DNA of 64,000 nucleotides from Pseudomonadota bacterium (GCA_963204785.1 CAUJHG010000036.1:1-64000); one strand, 5' to 3'. Positions 19,436 through 29,715 are shown, counted from the first letter of the stretch. The notes: a model not told the origin generated them from the letters alone. A program made the numbers and translations.

Positions 19436-22030
19436 ATGAACACCCAATACCGCACCCGCCTGCCCGGCACCGACCTCGACCACTTCGACGCCCGCGCGGC
19501 TGTCGACGCGATCCAGCCCGGCGCCTACGACAAACTCCCCTACACCTCGCGCGTGCTCGCCGAGAACCTGGTCCGACGCTGCGACCCGGCCACGCTGACC
19601 GAGTCGCTGAAGCAGCTGATCGAGCGCCGGCGCGATCTCGACTTCCCCTGGTTCCCCGCGCGCGTGGTCTGCCACGACATCCTCGGCCAGACCGCCCTCG
19701 TCGACCTCGCCGGCCTGCGCGACGCGATCGCCGACCAGGGCGGCGACCCGTCCAAGGTCAACCCGGTGGTGCCGGTGCAGCTGATCGTCGATCACTCGCT
19801 GGCGGTGGAGTGCGGCGGCTTCGACCCCGACGCCTTCGCGAAGAACCGCGCGATCGAGGATCGCCGCAACGAGGATCGCTTCCATTTCATCGACTGGACG
19901 AAGAAGGCCTTCGAGAACGTCGACGTGATCCCCCCCGGCAACGGCATCATGCACCAGATCAACCTGGAGAAGATGTCGCCGGTGATCCAGGTCCGCGAGG
20001 GCGTCGCCTTCCCCGACACCTGCGTGGGCACCGACAGCCATACGCCGCACGTCGACTCGCTCGGGGTGATTGCCATCGGCGTCGGCGGCCTCGAGGCCGA
20101 GAGCGTGATGCTGGGCCGTGCGTCCTGGATGCGCCTGCCCGACATCGTCGCGGTCGAGCTCAGCGGCAGGCCGCAGCCCGGCATCACCGCGACCGACGTC
20201 GTGCTCGCGCTCACCGAGTTCCTGCGCAAGGAGAAGGTGGTCGGCGCCTACCTCGAGTTCCGCGGCGAAGGCGCGGCCGCGCTGACGCTCGGCGACCGGG
20301 CAACGATCTCCAACATGGCGCCCGAGTACGGCGCCACCGCGGCGATGTTCTTCATCGACCGGCAGACCATCGACTACCTGAAGCTCACCGGCCGCGACGA
20401 CGAGCAGGTCCGTCTGGTCGAGCTCTACGCGAAGCACACGGGCCTGTGGGCCGACGCGCTCGAGAGCGCCGAGTACGAGCGTACGCTGCGCTTCGACCTC
20501 TCCACCGTGGTGCGCAACGTCGCCGGGCCGTCCAACCCCCATGCGCGCGTTTCCACTACCGATCTCTCCGCCCGGGGAATCGCCGGCAGCTGGGAAGAGG
20601 TGCCGGGCCAGATGCCCGACGGCGCGGTGATCATCGCAGCGATCACCAGCTGCACCAACACCAGCAACCCGCGCAACGTGATCGCCGCGGGCCTGCTCGC
20701 GCGCAATGCGGTGCGCTGCGGCCTGGCGCGCAAGCCCTGGGTGAAGACCTCGCTGGCCCCCGGCTCGCGCGTGGTCGCCGAGTACCTGAAGGAGGCCGGC
20801 CTCGCCGCCGACCTCGAGAAGCTCGGCTTCGGCGTCGTCGCCTTCGCATGCACCACCTGCAACGGCATGTCCGGCGCGCTCGACCCCGTGATCCAGAAGG
20901 AGATCATCGACCGCGATCTCTACGCGGTGGCAGTGCTCTCGGGCAACCGCAACTTCGACGGGCGCATCCACCCGTACGCGAAGCAGGCCTTCCTGGCTTC
21001 GCCGCCGCTGGTGGTGGCCTACGCGATCGCGGGCACGGTGCGCTTCGACATCGAGAAGGACGTGCTCGGCGTGGTCGACGGCAGGGAAATCCGCCTGAAG
21101 GACCTCTGGCCGAGCGACGAGGAGATCGATGCGGTCGTGAAGGCCTCGGTCCGCCCGGAGATGTTCCGCAAGGTCTACGCGCCGATGTTCGCGCCGCGGC
21201 AGAGCGGCCGCGAGAAGGTGAGCCCCCTGTACGAGTGGCGCCCGCAGAGCACCTACATCCGTCGTCCGCCCTACTGGGAAGGCGCGCTGGCCGGCGAGCG
21301 CACGCTGAAAGGGCTGCGCCCGCTCGCGGTGCTGGGCGACAACATCACCACCGATCACCTGTCACCGTCCAACGCCATCATGATGGACAGCGCAGCGGGC
21401 GAGTACCTGGCGAAGATGGGCCTGCCCGAGGAGGACTTCAACTCCTACGCCACGCACCGGGGCGACCACCTCACCGCCCAGCGCGCCACCTTCGCCAATC
21501 CCACGCTGATCAACGAGATGGCAGTGGTCGATGGCAAGGTGAAGAAGGGTTCGCTGGCGCGCGTCGAGCCCGAGGGCAAGGTGATGCGGATGTGGGAAGC
21601 CATCGAAACCTACATGAACCGCAGGCAGCCGCTGATCATCGTCGCCGGCGCCGACTACGGCCAGGGTTCGTCGCGCGACTGGGCCGCCAAGGGCGTACGC
21701 CTGGCGGGCGTCGAGGCCATCGTCGCCGAAGGCTTCGAGCGCATCCACCGCACCAACCTGATCGGCATGGGCGTGCTGCCGCTCGAATTCGAGCCGGGCG
21801 CCAACCGCAAGACGCTCGGCATCGACGGCACCGAAACCTACGACGTCATCGGCGAGCGCACGCCGCGCGCGAAGCTCATGCTGGTGATCCATCGCAGCAG
21901 CGGCGAAAGGCTCGAGGTTCCGGTCGTCTGCCGCCTCGACACTGCGGAGGAAGTCTCGATCTACGAGGCCGGCGGCGTGCTGCAGCGCTTCGCGCAGGAT
22001 TTCCTCGCCTCCGAATCCAAGGCTGCCTGA
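19436..22030 (+). CDS. acnD: Fe/S-dependent 2-methylisocitrate dehydratase (AcnD)
   Basis: [48 protein letters not shown]...; [25 protein letters not shown]; followed directly by prpF. Confidence 0.92.
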   Translation: MNTQYRTRLPGTDLDHFDARAAVDAIQPGAYDKLPYTSRVLAENLVRRCDPATLTESLKQLIERRRDLDFPWFPARVVCHDILGQTALVDLAGLRDAIADQGGDPSKVNPVVPVQLIVDHSLAVECGGFDPDAFAKNRAIEDRRNEDRFHFIDWTKKAFENVDVIPPGNGIMHQINLEKMSPVIQVREGVAFPDTCVGTDSHTPHVDSLGVIAIGVGGLEAESVMLGRASWMRLPDIVAVELSGRPQPGITATDVVLALTEFLRKEKVVGAYLEFRGEGAAALTLGDRATISNMAPEYGATAAMFFIDRQTIDYLKLTGRDDEQVRLVELYAKHTGLWADALESAEYERTLRFDLSTVVRNVAGPSNPHARVSTTDLSARGIAGSWEEVPGQMPDGAVIIAAITSCTNTSNPRNVIAAGLLARNAVRCGLARKPWVKTSLAPGSRVVAEYLKEAGLAADLEKLGFGVVAFACTTCNGMSGALDPVIQKEIIDRDLYAVAVLSGNRNFDGRIHPYAKQAFLASPPLVVAYAIAGTVRFDIEKDVLGVVDGREIRLKDLWPSDEEIDAVVKASVRPEMFRKVYAPMFAPRQSGREKVSPLYEWRPQSTYIRRPPYWEGALAGERTLKGLRPLAVLGDNITTDHLSPSNAIMMDSAAGEYLAKMGLPEEDFNSYATHRGDHLTAQRATFANPTLINEMAVVDGKVKKGSLARVEPEGKVMRMWEAIETYMNRRQPLIIVAGADYGQGSSRDWAAKGVRLAGVEAIVAEGFERIHRTNLIGMGVLPLEFEPGANRKTLGIDGTETYDVIGERTPRAKLMLVIHRSSGERLEVPVVCRLDTAEEVSIYEAGGVLQRFAQDFLASESKAA

Positions 22031-22038
22031 GGAACACC

Positions 22039-23229
22039 ATGGCCCACGTTGCGCAGATCAAGATCCCCGCCACCTACCTTCGTGGCGGCACCAGCAAGGG
22101 CGTCTTCTTCCGGGTGCAGGATCTTCCCGAGAGCGCCCGCGTGCCCGGCGAGGCGCGCGATCGTCTCCTGATGCGCGTGATCGGCAGCCCCGATCCCTAC
22201 GGCAAGCAGATCGACGGAATGGGCGGCGCCACCTCGAGCACCAGCAAGACCGTGCTCGTCGACCGCAGCAGCCGACCCGATCACGACGTCGACTACCTGT
22301 TCGGCCAGGTCTCGATCGATTCCGCCTTCGTCGACTGGAGCGGCAACTGCGGGAACCTGTCCGCGGCGGTCGGCCCCTTCGCGATCGCCGGCGGCCTCGT
22401 CGACCCGGCGCGGGTGCCCAGGGACGGCGTGTGCATCGTGCGCATCTGGCAGGCCAACATCGGCAAGACCATCGTCGCGCACGTGCCGATCGTCGACGGC
22501 CAGGTCCAGGAGACCGGCGACTTCGAACTCGACGGGGTCACCTTCCCCGCCGCCGAGGTGCAGCTGGAGTTCATGGATCCGGCCGCCGAGGAGGAAGGTG
22601 CGGGCGGCGCGATGTTCCCCACCGGAAACCTGGTCGACGATCTCGAGGTCCCCGGAGTCGGCACGCTGAAGGCGACCATGATCAACGCCGGGATCCCGAC
22701 CATCTTCGTGAACGCGGAGGCGATCGGCTACACCGGCACCGAACTGCAGGAAGCGATCAACGGCGATCCCGCGGCGCTCGCGATGTTCGAGACCATCCGC
22801 GCGCACGGCGCGGTGCGCATGGGCCTGATCAAGGACATCTCCGAGGCAGCCAGGCGCCAGCACACGCCGAAGGTTGCTTTCGTCGCGAAGCCGGCCGACT
22901 ACCTCGCCTCGAGCGGCAAGCAGGTTTCCGCCGTCGACATCGACCTGCTGGTGCGCGCGCTCTCGATGGGCAAGCTGCACCACGCGATGATGGGCACTGC
23001 CGCAGTGGCGATCGGGACCGCGGCCGCGATCCCCGGCACGCTGGTCAACCTCGCCGCAGGCGGCGGCATGCGCAACGCGGTGCGCTTCGGCCATCCGTCG
23101 GGAACCCTGCGCGTGGGCGCCGAGGCCCGGCAGGAGAACGGCGAGTGGGTCGTCAGCAAGGCGATCATGAGCCGCAGCGCGCGCGTGCTGATGGAAGGCG
23201 CGGTGCGGGTCCCGGGAGACGCGTTCTGA
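22039..23229 (+). CDS. prpF: PrpF family 2-methylaconitate cis-trans isomerase
   Basis: IKIPATYLRGGTSKGVFFRVQDLPE, DGMGGATSSTSKTVLV, WSGNCGNLSAAVGPFAI. Confidence 0.92.
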   Translation: MAHVAQIKIPATYLRGGTSKGVFFRVQDLPESARVPGEARDRLLMRVIGSPDPYGKQIDGMGGATSSTSKTVLVDRSSRPDHDVDYLFGQVSIDSAFVDWSGNCGNLSAAVGPFAIAGGLVDPARVPRDGVCIVRIWQANIGKTIVAHVPIVDGQVQETGDFELDGVTFPAAEVQLEFMDPAAEEEGAGGAMFPTGNLVDDLEVPGVGTLKATMINAGIPTIFVNAEAIGYTGTELQEAINGDPAALAMFETIRAHGAVRMGLIKDISEAARRQHTPKVAFVAKPADYLASSGKQVSAVDIDLLVRALSMGKLHHAMMGTAAVAIGTAAAIPGTLVNLAAGGGMRNAVRFGHPSGTLRVGAEARQENGEWVVSKAIMSRSARVLMEGAVRVPGDAF

Positions 23230-23237
23230 TCCCTTCC

Positions 23238-23270
23238 GTCGGAAGGCCCGCATCGCCGGGTCTTCCGGAC
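23238..23270. terminator. Candidate bidirectional terminator hairpin between prpF (+) and the MgtC/DUF4010 gene (-)
   Basis: GTCGGAAGGCCCG-CATCG-CCGGGTCTTCCGGAC imperfect inverted repeat (one wobble, one bulge); no clear U-tract. Confidence 0.4.
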
Positions 23271-23290
23271 GCCGGACCCGGGGCGCAGCC

Positions 23291-24586
23291 CTAACCGGGG
23301 ATCCAGCCCTCCATCGCGGTGGCGATCCACCGGCCCGCGACCATCCAGACCAGCATCCCGGCGACTCCGCTGCCGGCGACCATCGACATCGCGATGTTGA
23401 CCTGTCGCGTGAGCTGCCGGTTGCGCGCGCGCAGGATGAAGGGCTGGTTCACCACCACGCTCGCCAGCGACGCCAGCAGCACCCCGATCGAGCCCTGCCA
23501 CGGATCCACCGTGTGCTGCGCGATCATCGCCGCGCTCGACGCGACCGCACTGGCGCTCGAGAGCAGGCCCCCGACGAAGCTCACTGCGTAGAACGCTGCC
23601 TCGCCGAGGAAGCTGAGCGTGAGCGAGCTGGCCACCGTGAGCGCAAGGAACAGCAGGCCGTACTTCAGGGCGACGGTGAGCGAGAAGGGCAGCTCGAGCA
23701 CGTCGGAGGTCTGCTCGCTGGTGTCGGAGAGGTCGATCCGGCGATCCAGGCGCAGCAGCACCAGACAGCACAGCAGCATCGGGCCGAATGCGCCGATGCA
23801 GTGGAACAGCGCCCGGGGCGCGAGGATCGCCAGCAGCACGATGTTGCGCGCGAGCATCGCGCTGGTGGCGAGGATGACGCCCCGGTAGGCGCCGTGGATC
23901 GTCTCGGGGCTGCCGCCGGCCGCGCGCGAGGCGAGCTCGCTCACCGTGACGCTGCTGTTCACCAGCCCGCCCAGGAAGCCTGCGAAGTCGGCGCCACGAC
24001 TGCCGTAGACCTTCCACAGGATGTAGTTGACGAAACCGATCCCCGCGATCAGCAGCACCGTCGCCCACGCCGCCCTCGGTTCGACCAGCGACATCGGCCC
24101 GACGCTGCCTTCCGGGAGCGCCGGGTAGATCACGATCGCGAGCACCGCGAGGACGATCGCCGAGCGGATCTCGGCCTCGGTCAGGCCGCGGGTGAAGCCG
24201 GAGAGCGGGCGCTTCCAGGCGAGCAGCGCGGTCGTCGAGACGATCACTGCCGCCGGGGTGAGCCGATGCCCGAGCCCGCACAGGATCCCGGCCAGGCAGG
24301 TGAGCATCATCGCGGCCGAGGTGGTCAGCTCGGCGCCCTCCCGATCCAGCAGGGTGCGCAGGTTCAGCAGCACGATCAGCAGCGCGGTGAGCCCGAGCGA
24401 TGCGAGCGCGAAGGCCTCCCCGATGAGCCCGCCCAGCGTCCCCGCCAGGCCTACGAAGGCGAAGGTGCGCAGCCCCGCCTCCTTTGCGCTGTGCTCGCGC
24501 TCGAGCCCGATCAGCAGACCCAGCGAGAGTCCGAGGGACAGGCGCAACAGGGTTTCGACGTAGGAGAGATCGACGCTGGCGTGCAT
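23291..24586 (-). CDS. MgtC/SapB family protein with DUF4010
   Basis: MHASVDLSYVETLLRLSLGLSLGLLIGLEREHSAKEAGLRTFAFVGLAGTLGGLIGEAF..., many TM helices. Confidence 0.85.
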   Translation of the reverse strand: MHASVDLSYVETLLRLSLGLSLGLLIGLEREHSAKEAGLRTFAFVGLAGTLGGLIGEAFALASLGLTALLIVLLNLRTLLDREGAELTTSAAMMLTCLAGILCGLGHRLTPAAVIVSTTALLAWKRPLSGFTRGLTEAEIRSAIVLAVLAIVIYPALPEGSVGPMSLVEPRAAWATVLLIAGIGFVNYILWKVYGSRGADFAGFLGGLVNSSVTVSELASRAAGGSPETIHGAYRGVILATSAMLARNIVLLAILAPRALFHCIGAFGPMLLCCLVLLRLDRRIDLSDTSEQTSDVLELPFSLTVALKYGLLFLALTVASSLTLSFLGEAAFYAVSFVGGLLSSASAVASSAAMIAQHTVDPWQGSIGVLLASLASVVVNQPFILRARNRQLTRQVNIAMSMVAGSGVAGMLVWMVAGRWIATAMEGWIPG

Positions 24587-24793
24587 TCAGGTGGTCCGGG
24601 TGGTGGGTTCGCTGCGCGGACCGAGGGTCGGCGCCCCGGCCAGGCAGATCTCGCGCGTCTCCTGCAACCCCTGCCCGGAGAGGTCGCAACCTGCGACGTG
24701 CGCCCCGGCTGCGCTGAGCTGCCGCGCCAGCGCGCGGCCGATCCCGCTGCTCATTGCGGTGACGACTGCCACCTGGCCTGCCCGGATCTCCAT
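24587..24793 (-). pseudogene. N-terminal remnant of a short-chain dehydrogenase/reductase
   Basis: 68 codons only: MEIRAGQVAVVTAMSSGIGRALARQLSAAGAHVAGCDLSGQGLQETREICLAG...; SDR Rossmann start, no catalytic YxxxK; stop abuts the next gene's ATG. Confidence 0.65.
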
Positions 24794-24905
24794 TGCCGTC
24801 CTCCAGTGTCCAGTGCGAATCCCGATCGCATGATAGCGATGCCGGCCCCGCCGCATCGGAACACCGGCCGGTTCCGGGAGTCGACAGACCGGGACCTGCG
24901 CCGCT

Positions 24906-26129
24906 ATGGTGAGCCCTTCGACGATCCTTACGAGCCCCATCCCCATGTCCTGCGTCACCCGTTCCGACTTCTCCCCCGTCCATGCCGTGATGCGCGAAGC
25001 GGTCGATGCCGACCTTCTTTCGGGCGTCTCCTCGGCAGTGCTGCATGGGCGCGAGCTCGTCGACCTGCACTGCGAGGGCATGGCCGACCGCGAAGCCGGC
25101 GTGCCGCTGCGGGCCGATCACCTGTTCCGCATCTTCTCCAACACCAAGCTGGTCACGTCCTGCGCAGTGATGATGCTGTGGGAGGAAGGGCGGATCGACC
25201 TGGACGACGCGATCGAATCCTTCATTCCGCAACTGGGCGAGCGCCGCGTGCTGCGGCCCGGGGCCACCCGGATCGACGACACCGAGCCGGCGCGCTCGTC
25301 GATCACGATCCGGCAGCTGCTCAGCCACAGCTCCGGGCTGAGCTACGGCCTGCTCGACCCCGGAACCACGATGTTCAAGGCCTACAACGAGCGCAAGGTG
25401 CTGTCGCCTTCGACCACGCTCGCGCAGATGGTCGATCAGCTCGCGCAGTTGCCGCTGTCCTTCCATCCCGGCACGAACTGGGAGTACTCGATCGCCACCG
25501 ACGTGCTGTCGCGGCTGATCGAGGTGGTGAGCGGACAGGGCTTCGACCGGTTCATCCAGTCCCGCATCCTGGCGCCGCTGGGAATGAGGGACACCGGCTT
25601 CGTGGTCCCGGAGGACCAGCAGGATCGTCTGGTTGCCTACTACGCCGGCGCCAGCCTGACCCGGCCGATGGAACCCGGCCTCACCCGCACCGACGACGCG
25701 CCCTGGCCCGGCGCCTATCGCAGGCCGGTTGCGCGGCTCTCGGGGGGCGGCGGGCTGGTGTCGAGCCTGCCGGACATGATCACGCTGATCCGCAGCCTGA
25801 TCCCGGGCGGTCCGATGCTGCTGCAGCCCGAGACGGTCGGGCTGATGATGAGCAACCAGCTCCCCGACGGCGTCAACATCCGCTTCCCCACGGTCGGCGA
25901 GGCAAAGGGAAAGGTCTTCGGCCTGGGCGGCGCGGTGACCGTGGACACCTCGTCGATCGATCCGCCCGATTCGATCGGCGAATTCCAGTGGGGCGGGATC
26001 GCCGGAACGCACTGGTGGATCAACCCGCAGCGCAACATCGCCGGCATCGTGATGGCGCAGCGCCAGATGGCCTTCTGGCACCCCTTCTCGTTCGCGATCA
26101 AGCGCGCGGTGTACCAGGTGATGCGCTAA
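24906..26129 (+). CDS. serine hydrolase (class C beta-lactamase/esterase family)
   Basis: FRIFSNTKLVTSCAVMML (SxxK), HSSGLSYG, NWEYSIATDVLSRLIEVVSG, WGGIAGTHWWINP. Confidence 0.88.
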   Translation: MVSPSTILTSPIPMSCVTRSDFSPVHAVMREAVDADLLSGVSSAVLHGRELVDLHCEGMADREAGVPLRADHLFRIFSNTKLVTSCAVMMLWEEGRIDLDDAIESFIPQLGERRVLRPGATRIDDTEPARSSITIRQLLSHSSGLSYGLLDPGTTMFKAYNERKVLSPSTTLAQMVDQLAQLPLSFHPGTNWEYSIATDVLSRLIEVVSGQGFDRFIQSRILAPLGMRDTGFVVPEDQQDRLVAYYAGASLTRPMEPGLTRTDDAPWPGAYRRPVARLSGGGGLVSSLPDMITLIRSLIPGGPMLLQPETVGLMMSNQLPDGVNIRFPTVGEAKGKVFGLGGAVTVDTSSIDPPDSIGEFQWGGIAGTHWWINPQRNIAGIVMAQRQMAFWHPFSFAIKRAVYQVMR

Positions 26130-27133
26130 CGGTTGCCTGTCTCGCTGGCGAGCACCTCGCGCAGCAGCGCGGCGAGATCCTGGTGGAAGAGCGCGACGCG
26201 CGCCTCGAGCAGATCGAGCATCGCGTCGCGCAGGTGCAGATCGGCCAGGGTGTAGTCGCCGCCCTGCCCGGTGAGCAGCGCGAGCCGGCGCGTCGCGCCG
26301 TCCGCACCGGAGGCATCGAGCAGTCCGGCGCTGCGCCACTGCGAGACCAGCACCTGCCGGTGCGTCGGCCCGTCCGGGACGTCGCCGACCGGCTGTCCGA
26401 GGTGATTCCAGACGCTCGGCGGCAGTGCCCCGCCCGAGATGTCGCCGCTCCAGACCGCCGCGAGCGGATTGCGCGGGTGAGCCAGGGACGCAGGTGCAGG
26501 TTCGGACAGGGTGGACAGTCCGATCCCGCTCTCGGCGCCGCCGCCCAGGATCTGCGCGATGTCGGCCGCTCGCCCATGCCCGGCCAGCGACAGCGCGCCG
26601 CCGGCGAGCGCGGTCACCGCGCCCACGACGATCCCGCCGAGGGCGAGCCGTCGAAGCCTGGAGTCCTCGCGGTGCTGCAGACGATCGCGCAGCTGATCGG
26701 TGCGTTCGCCCTCGCAGTCGAGCTCGGCGAGCACCGCCGACACCTCGAGGCTCGCCAGCGAGATCCGCTCCAGCACCTTCTGCCGGGCGGCGAGCCGGTG
26801 CAGCAGGATGCGCTCGTCGTCGCCCGCGCCCGCGAGCTCGTGCAGCCGGGCCAGCTCCGGCAGCGCGCCGATCGCCTCCGCAGTGCGGATCGACTTCGGC
26901 GAGAAGCGCAGCCCGGCCACCGCCGCGGCTTCGGTTGGCGACGCGTGCGCACGCGCCTCCTGGCTGTCTCCGCGCTCGCGAGCCTGCTGCGGCACAGGCC
27001 AGGACACGCTGGCGCAGGAAGAGACCGCTTCGCGCGCCGCGCGGATCGTGCGCGCGGATCCGCTCTCGGGGCGCTCGAGCGCCGCGCATCCGCCGAGCAG
27101 CAGCGCAAGGACCGCGAGCGCCGTCCTGCGCAC
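26126..27133 (-). CDS. putative lipoprotein, unknown function (GTG start)
   Basis: Lipobox VRRTALAVLALLLGGC; central hydrophobic LALGGIVVGAVTALAGGALSLA; stop overlaps the convergent gene stop (CTAA). Confidence 0.6.
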   Translation of the reverse strand: MRRTALAVLALLLGGCAALERPESGSARTIRAAREAVSSCASVSWPVPQQARERGDSQEARAHASPTEAAAVAGLRFSPKSIRTAEAIGALPELARLHELAGAGDDERILLHRLAARQKVLERISLASLEVSAVLAELDCEGERTDQLRDRLQHREDSRLRRLALGGIVVGAVTALAGGALSLAGHGRAADIAQILGGGAESGIGLSTLSEPAPASLAHPRNPLAAVWSGDISGGALPPSVWNHLGQPVGDVPDGPTHRQVLVSQWRSAGLLDASGADGATRRLALLTGQGGDYTLADLHLRDAMLDLLEARVALFHQDLAALLREVLASETGNR

Positions 27134-27137
27134 GGAC

Positions 27138-27959
27138 TCAGGCGTTGCGGTCGCGCACGGCCAGGCTCTGCGTGGCCCGCCCGACGAAGCCGCTCGCATC
27201 GTAGAGCGCGGATTCCGCCAGGCCCCCGCCATCCGGCCCCAGACAGGTGCGCGCCTCCAGGCATACCCACTCGCCCACCGGCCGGCGCAGCAGGTTGATC
27301 GTGAGGTCGGAGTTGACGAACAGGTAGCGCCGGTAGTCGAGCACCGCGCTCACGCCGTTGCCCGAATCGGCGGCAACCGCGATCCGCTGGTAGGGGCTGG
27401 GCGTCTCCCCCTCGACCAGGGGATGCCGCATGCGGAACCACACGGCACAGGGACCATTCCAGAAATGTCCTTGCGCCAATCGTGTCTCCACCAGATCGGC
27501 ATATCCCAGTTGCTGACCTGCGAAAGGGAAGTTCCCCGGCGGTGAAGCCTCGGGCGTTCGGGGCGCCATCGGCAGAGGATGTCCCGGAAGCTCGACCGGC
27601 AACTCGATCGGGGTCTCGCGCTGCGCGAGCGCGGTGAAGCGCGCCACCTCCTTGTCGCCTGCGAGCAGGTGCGCCGAGAAGTGGCCTGCGTTGCGGCCGA
27701 CGTAATCGGTCATCACCTCGACGGACAGCCTGCCGATCGGCACCGGACGCAGCAGGTTCGCCGTGAGCCGCGCCACGTGCGTGAGCCCGTGGCCGTGCGC
27801 CGAGCGCTCGATCGCACGGCACGCCAGGGCGATCGGCGGCCCGGCGTGCTGGTGGGCGGGATCCCACGGGCCGCGCGTGAGCGCGCTCGCGCGGAACGCC
27901 TGGGCGTCGAGCGCGGTGTAGGCGCATGAGGGAGGGGTCTGGGGTCGGCTCTGGATCAT
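27138..27959 (-). CDS. acyl-CoA thioesterase (TesB-like/double hotdog)
   Basis: HQHAGPPIALACRAIERSAHGHGLTHVARLTANLLRPVPIGRLSVEVMTDYVGRN... and GGGLAESALYDASGFVGRATQSLAV. Confidence 0.8.
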   Translation of the reverse strand: MIQSRPQTPPSCAYTALDAQAFRASALTRGPWDPAHQHAGPPIALACRAIERSAHGHGLTHVARLTANLLRPVPIGRLSVEVMTDYVGRNAGHFSAHLLAGDKEVARFTALAQRETPIELPVELPGHPLPMAPRTPEASPPGNFPFAGQQLGYADLVETRLAQGHFWNGPCAVWFRMRHPLVEGETPSPYQRIAVAADSGNGVSAVLDYRRYLFVNSDLTINLLRRPVGEWVCLEARTCLGPDGGGLAESALYDASGFVGRATQSLAVRDRNA

Positions 27960-28015
27960 GTCTCGAAGCAGGCGATGCCGTCCGGCCGGAATTCCTGACC
28001 TGCGGCGGCGGGGAG

Positions 28016-28036
28016 GGCGAAAGGCGAAAGGCGAAA
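28016..28036. repeat. Perfect tandem heptamer (GGCGAAA)x3
   Basis: GGCGAAAGGCGAAAGGCGAAA read directly; intergenic, between thioesterase (-) and MORN gene (+). Confidence 0.95.
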
Positions 28037-28230
28037 GGGAGGATTGTTTCGGTGTCGGCCCGGAGCGTCAATCCGGACGTCGACGCTTCGACACTCCCCT
28101 TTGGCGGCTCGCCGTCCGCTTCGACGAAGGTCGGTCCGCGCTCGCCTCGGCAGCGAATCGATGCGCGGGTGGTGTCGTCGTCCGAAATCTGCGACGATGA
28201 TCCCACGCCATCGTTCAGCACGGAGACGTC

Positions 28231-29019
28231 ATGGCAGCACGCAGCCGTCCGTCCTTCGGTGCCTGGCTCTGGGCGCTCTGGCTGAGCGCACCGCTGGTCG
28301 CACAGGCACAGGGCTCCACCTGCCAGGAGATCAATCTCCCGCGCGCCGATCACACCGGGCCTGGCACCGTGGTCACCTGGGACTGCGCCCGCTTCGAGGG
28401 CGAATTCGCCAAGGGCAAGCTGCGCAAAGGCAGGATCAGCTACCGCGACGGAGAAGTCCTCGAAGGAACCTTTGGCGACCACGACCGGCTCGAAGGCCAG
28501 GGCAGCCGCAGATTCCGCGACGGAACGATCCAGGAGGGGAACTTCGTGCGCGGGGGCCTGGTGGGCGAGGCGCGGATCACGATGCCCGACGGAAGGCGCT
28601 TCCAGGGCGATACCCTCCACGGGCGGCCCAACGGACACGGCACGCTCACCCATCCCGACGGCAGCGTCGATCGGGGTTTCTTCACGCCCGACGGACAGCC
28701 GATCGGCTTCATCGTGCGCACGATGCCCGACGGCAGCCGGCTTGCGGGGGAGTTCCGCGCAGGCAAGCCCTTCGGTGACGTGGTCACTGCCCGGCCCGAC
28801 GGAAGCGGGGAGATCCGCAGCCACGCCTGGGGAGGCGGGCCTGCGGCGCCGGCGTCCGCGCCGGGATCGGCAGGAAGCCCCCAGACCGGTGCAGGCAGCG
28901 CCACGACCGCCGATGCACCGCTCCCGTCCCCCAGCCCCCAGCCCGCGACGACGCCCACCCAGACCATCGACGAGGTCCAGCGGGCGGTGCGCGGGCTGCG
29001 CGGACTCTTCGGCCGCTGA
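28231..29019 (+). CDS. secreted MORN-repeat protein
   Basis: Signal peptide then repeats FEGEFAKGKLRKGRISYRDGEVLEGTFGDHDRLEGQGSRRFRDGTIQEGNFVRGGLVGEARITMPDGRRFQGDTLHGRPNGHGTLTHPDGS. Confidence 0.82.
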   Translation: MAARSRPSFGAWLWALWLSAPLVAQAQGSTCQEINLPRADHTGPGTVVTWDCARFEGEFAKGKLRKGRISYRDGEVLEGTFGDHDRLEGQGSRRFRDGTIQEGNFVRGGLVGEARITMPDGRRFQGDTLHGRPNGHGTLTHPDGSVDRGFFTPDGQPIGFIVRTMPDGSRLAGEFRAGKPFGDVVTARPDGSGEIRSHAWGGGPAAPASAPGSAGSPQTGAGSATTADAPLPSPSPQPATTPTQTIDEVQRAVRGLRGLFGR

Positions 29020-29027
29020 GGTATCCG

Positions 29028-29714
29028 ATGCGACGACTCCTGACCGCTCTGCTGCTCGCGTTCGCCGGCACCGGCGCAATGGCCCAGGGCCAGGCCTGCG
29101 GCTGCGAGGACGTGCGCGACCTGCGCAACCGGATCTGCGAGGCACGGGCGGCGATCGCCGAATACGATCGTCAGATCGAACGCATCCAGCGCTACGAGAA
29201 GGACGTGCTGCGCAAGCCGCTGCAGTACACGCCGCAGCTGTACGAGGAGCGGATGCAGCCGTGCGTGCAGGAGGCGATCAACTCGGTGAGCGACTCTGGC
29301 GCACGCAAGGGGACCGCAAGGACGAACAACGCCTGCAACATCGTGTTCGACCAGCAGCCCCCCACCCGCTGCATTGCGGAATCGCTCGGCGCGCACGAAC
29401 GATTCCACCAGCTGGAGTGCATGGAGAGACGGCGCGTGCGCGACGAGCAGTCGCTCTTCGCACCCTTCCTCTCGATGTTCGAGGACACCCGCGCCGGCCA
29501 GTCGATGATCTCGATCGCGCTCGAGGAGAAGGTCGCGTATCGGCGCGAGATCGACCACAACCTCGACCAGCTGCGCAGGCTCGCCTCCTCGTGTCCCCGC
29601 TCGCTGTTCGAGATCGAGCGTCGCGGCAGGCGCGAGTTCACGATCGACTACTGCGCGCCTGCGCGCCCCCGTCCCAAGCCGGAGGAATCCGCCTGCCCGC
29701 AGCCGCGGGGCTAG
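29028..29714 (+). CDS. secreted cysteine-rich protein of unknown function with HExxH and EExxAY motifs (candidate zinc peptidase)
   Basis: Signal MRRLLTALLLAFAGTGAMAQ; LGAHERFHQLEC and LEEKVAYRREIDH; about ten Cys. Confidence 0.65.
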   Translation: MRRLLTALLLAFAGTGAMAQGQACGCEDVRDLRNRICEARAAIAEYDRQIERIQRYEKDVLRKPLQYTPQLYEERMQPCVQEAINSVSDSGARKGTARTNNACNIVFDQQPPTRCIAESLGAHERFHQLECMERRRVRDEQSLFAPFLSMFEDTRAGQSMISIALEEKVAYRREIDHNLDQLRRLASSCPRSLFEIERRGRREFTIDYCAPARPRPKPEESACPQPRG

Positions 29715-29715
29715 C

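Noticed and set aside
16879-23229. 2116-aa + strand ORF spanning several genes
   Set aside because: Only its 3' part (prpF) is real; the rest is low-complexity antisense/out-of-frame sequence over folE, methyltransferase, thiolase and acnD, an artefact of high GC
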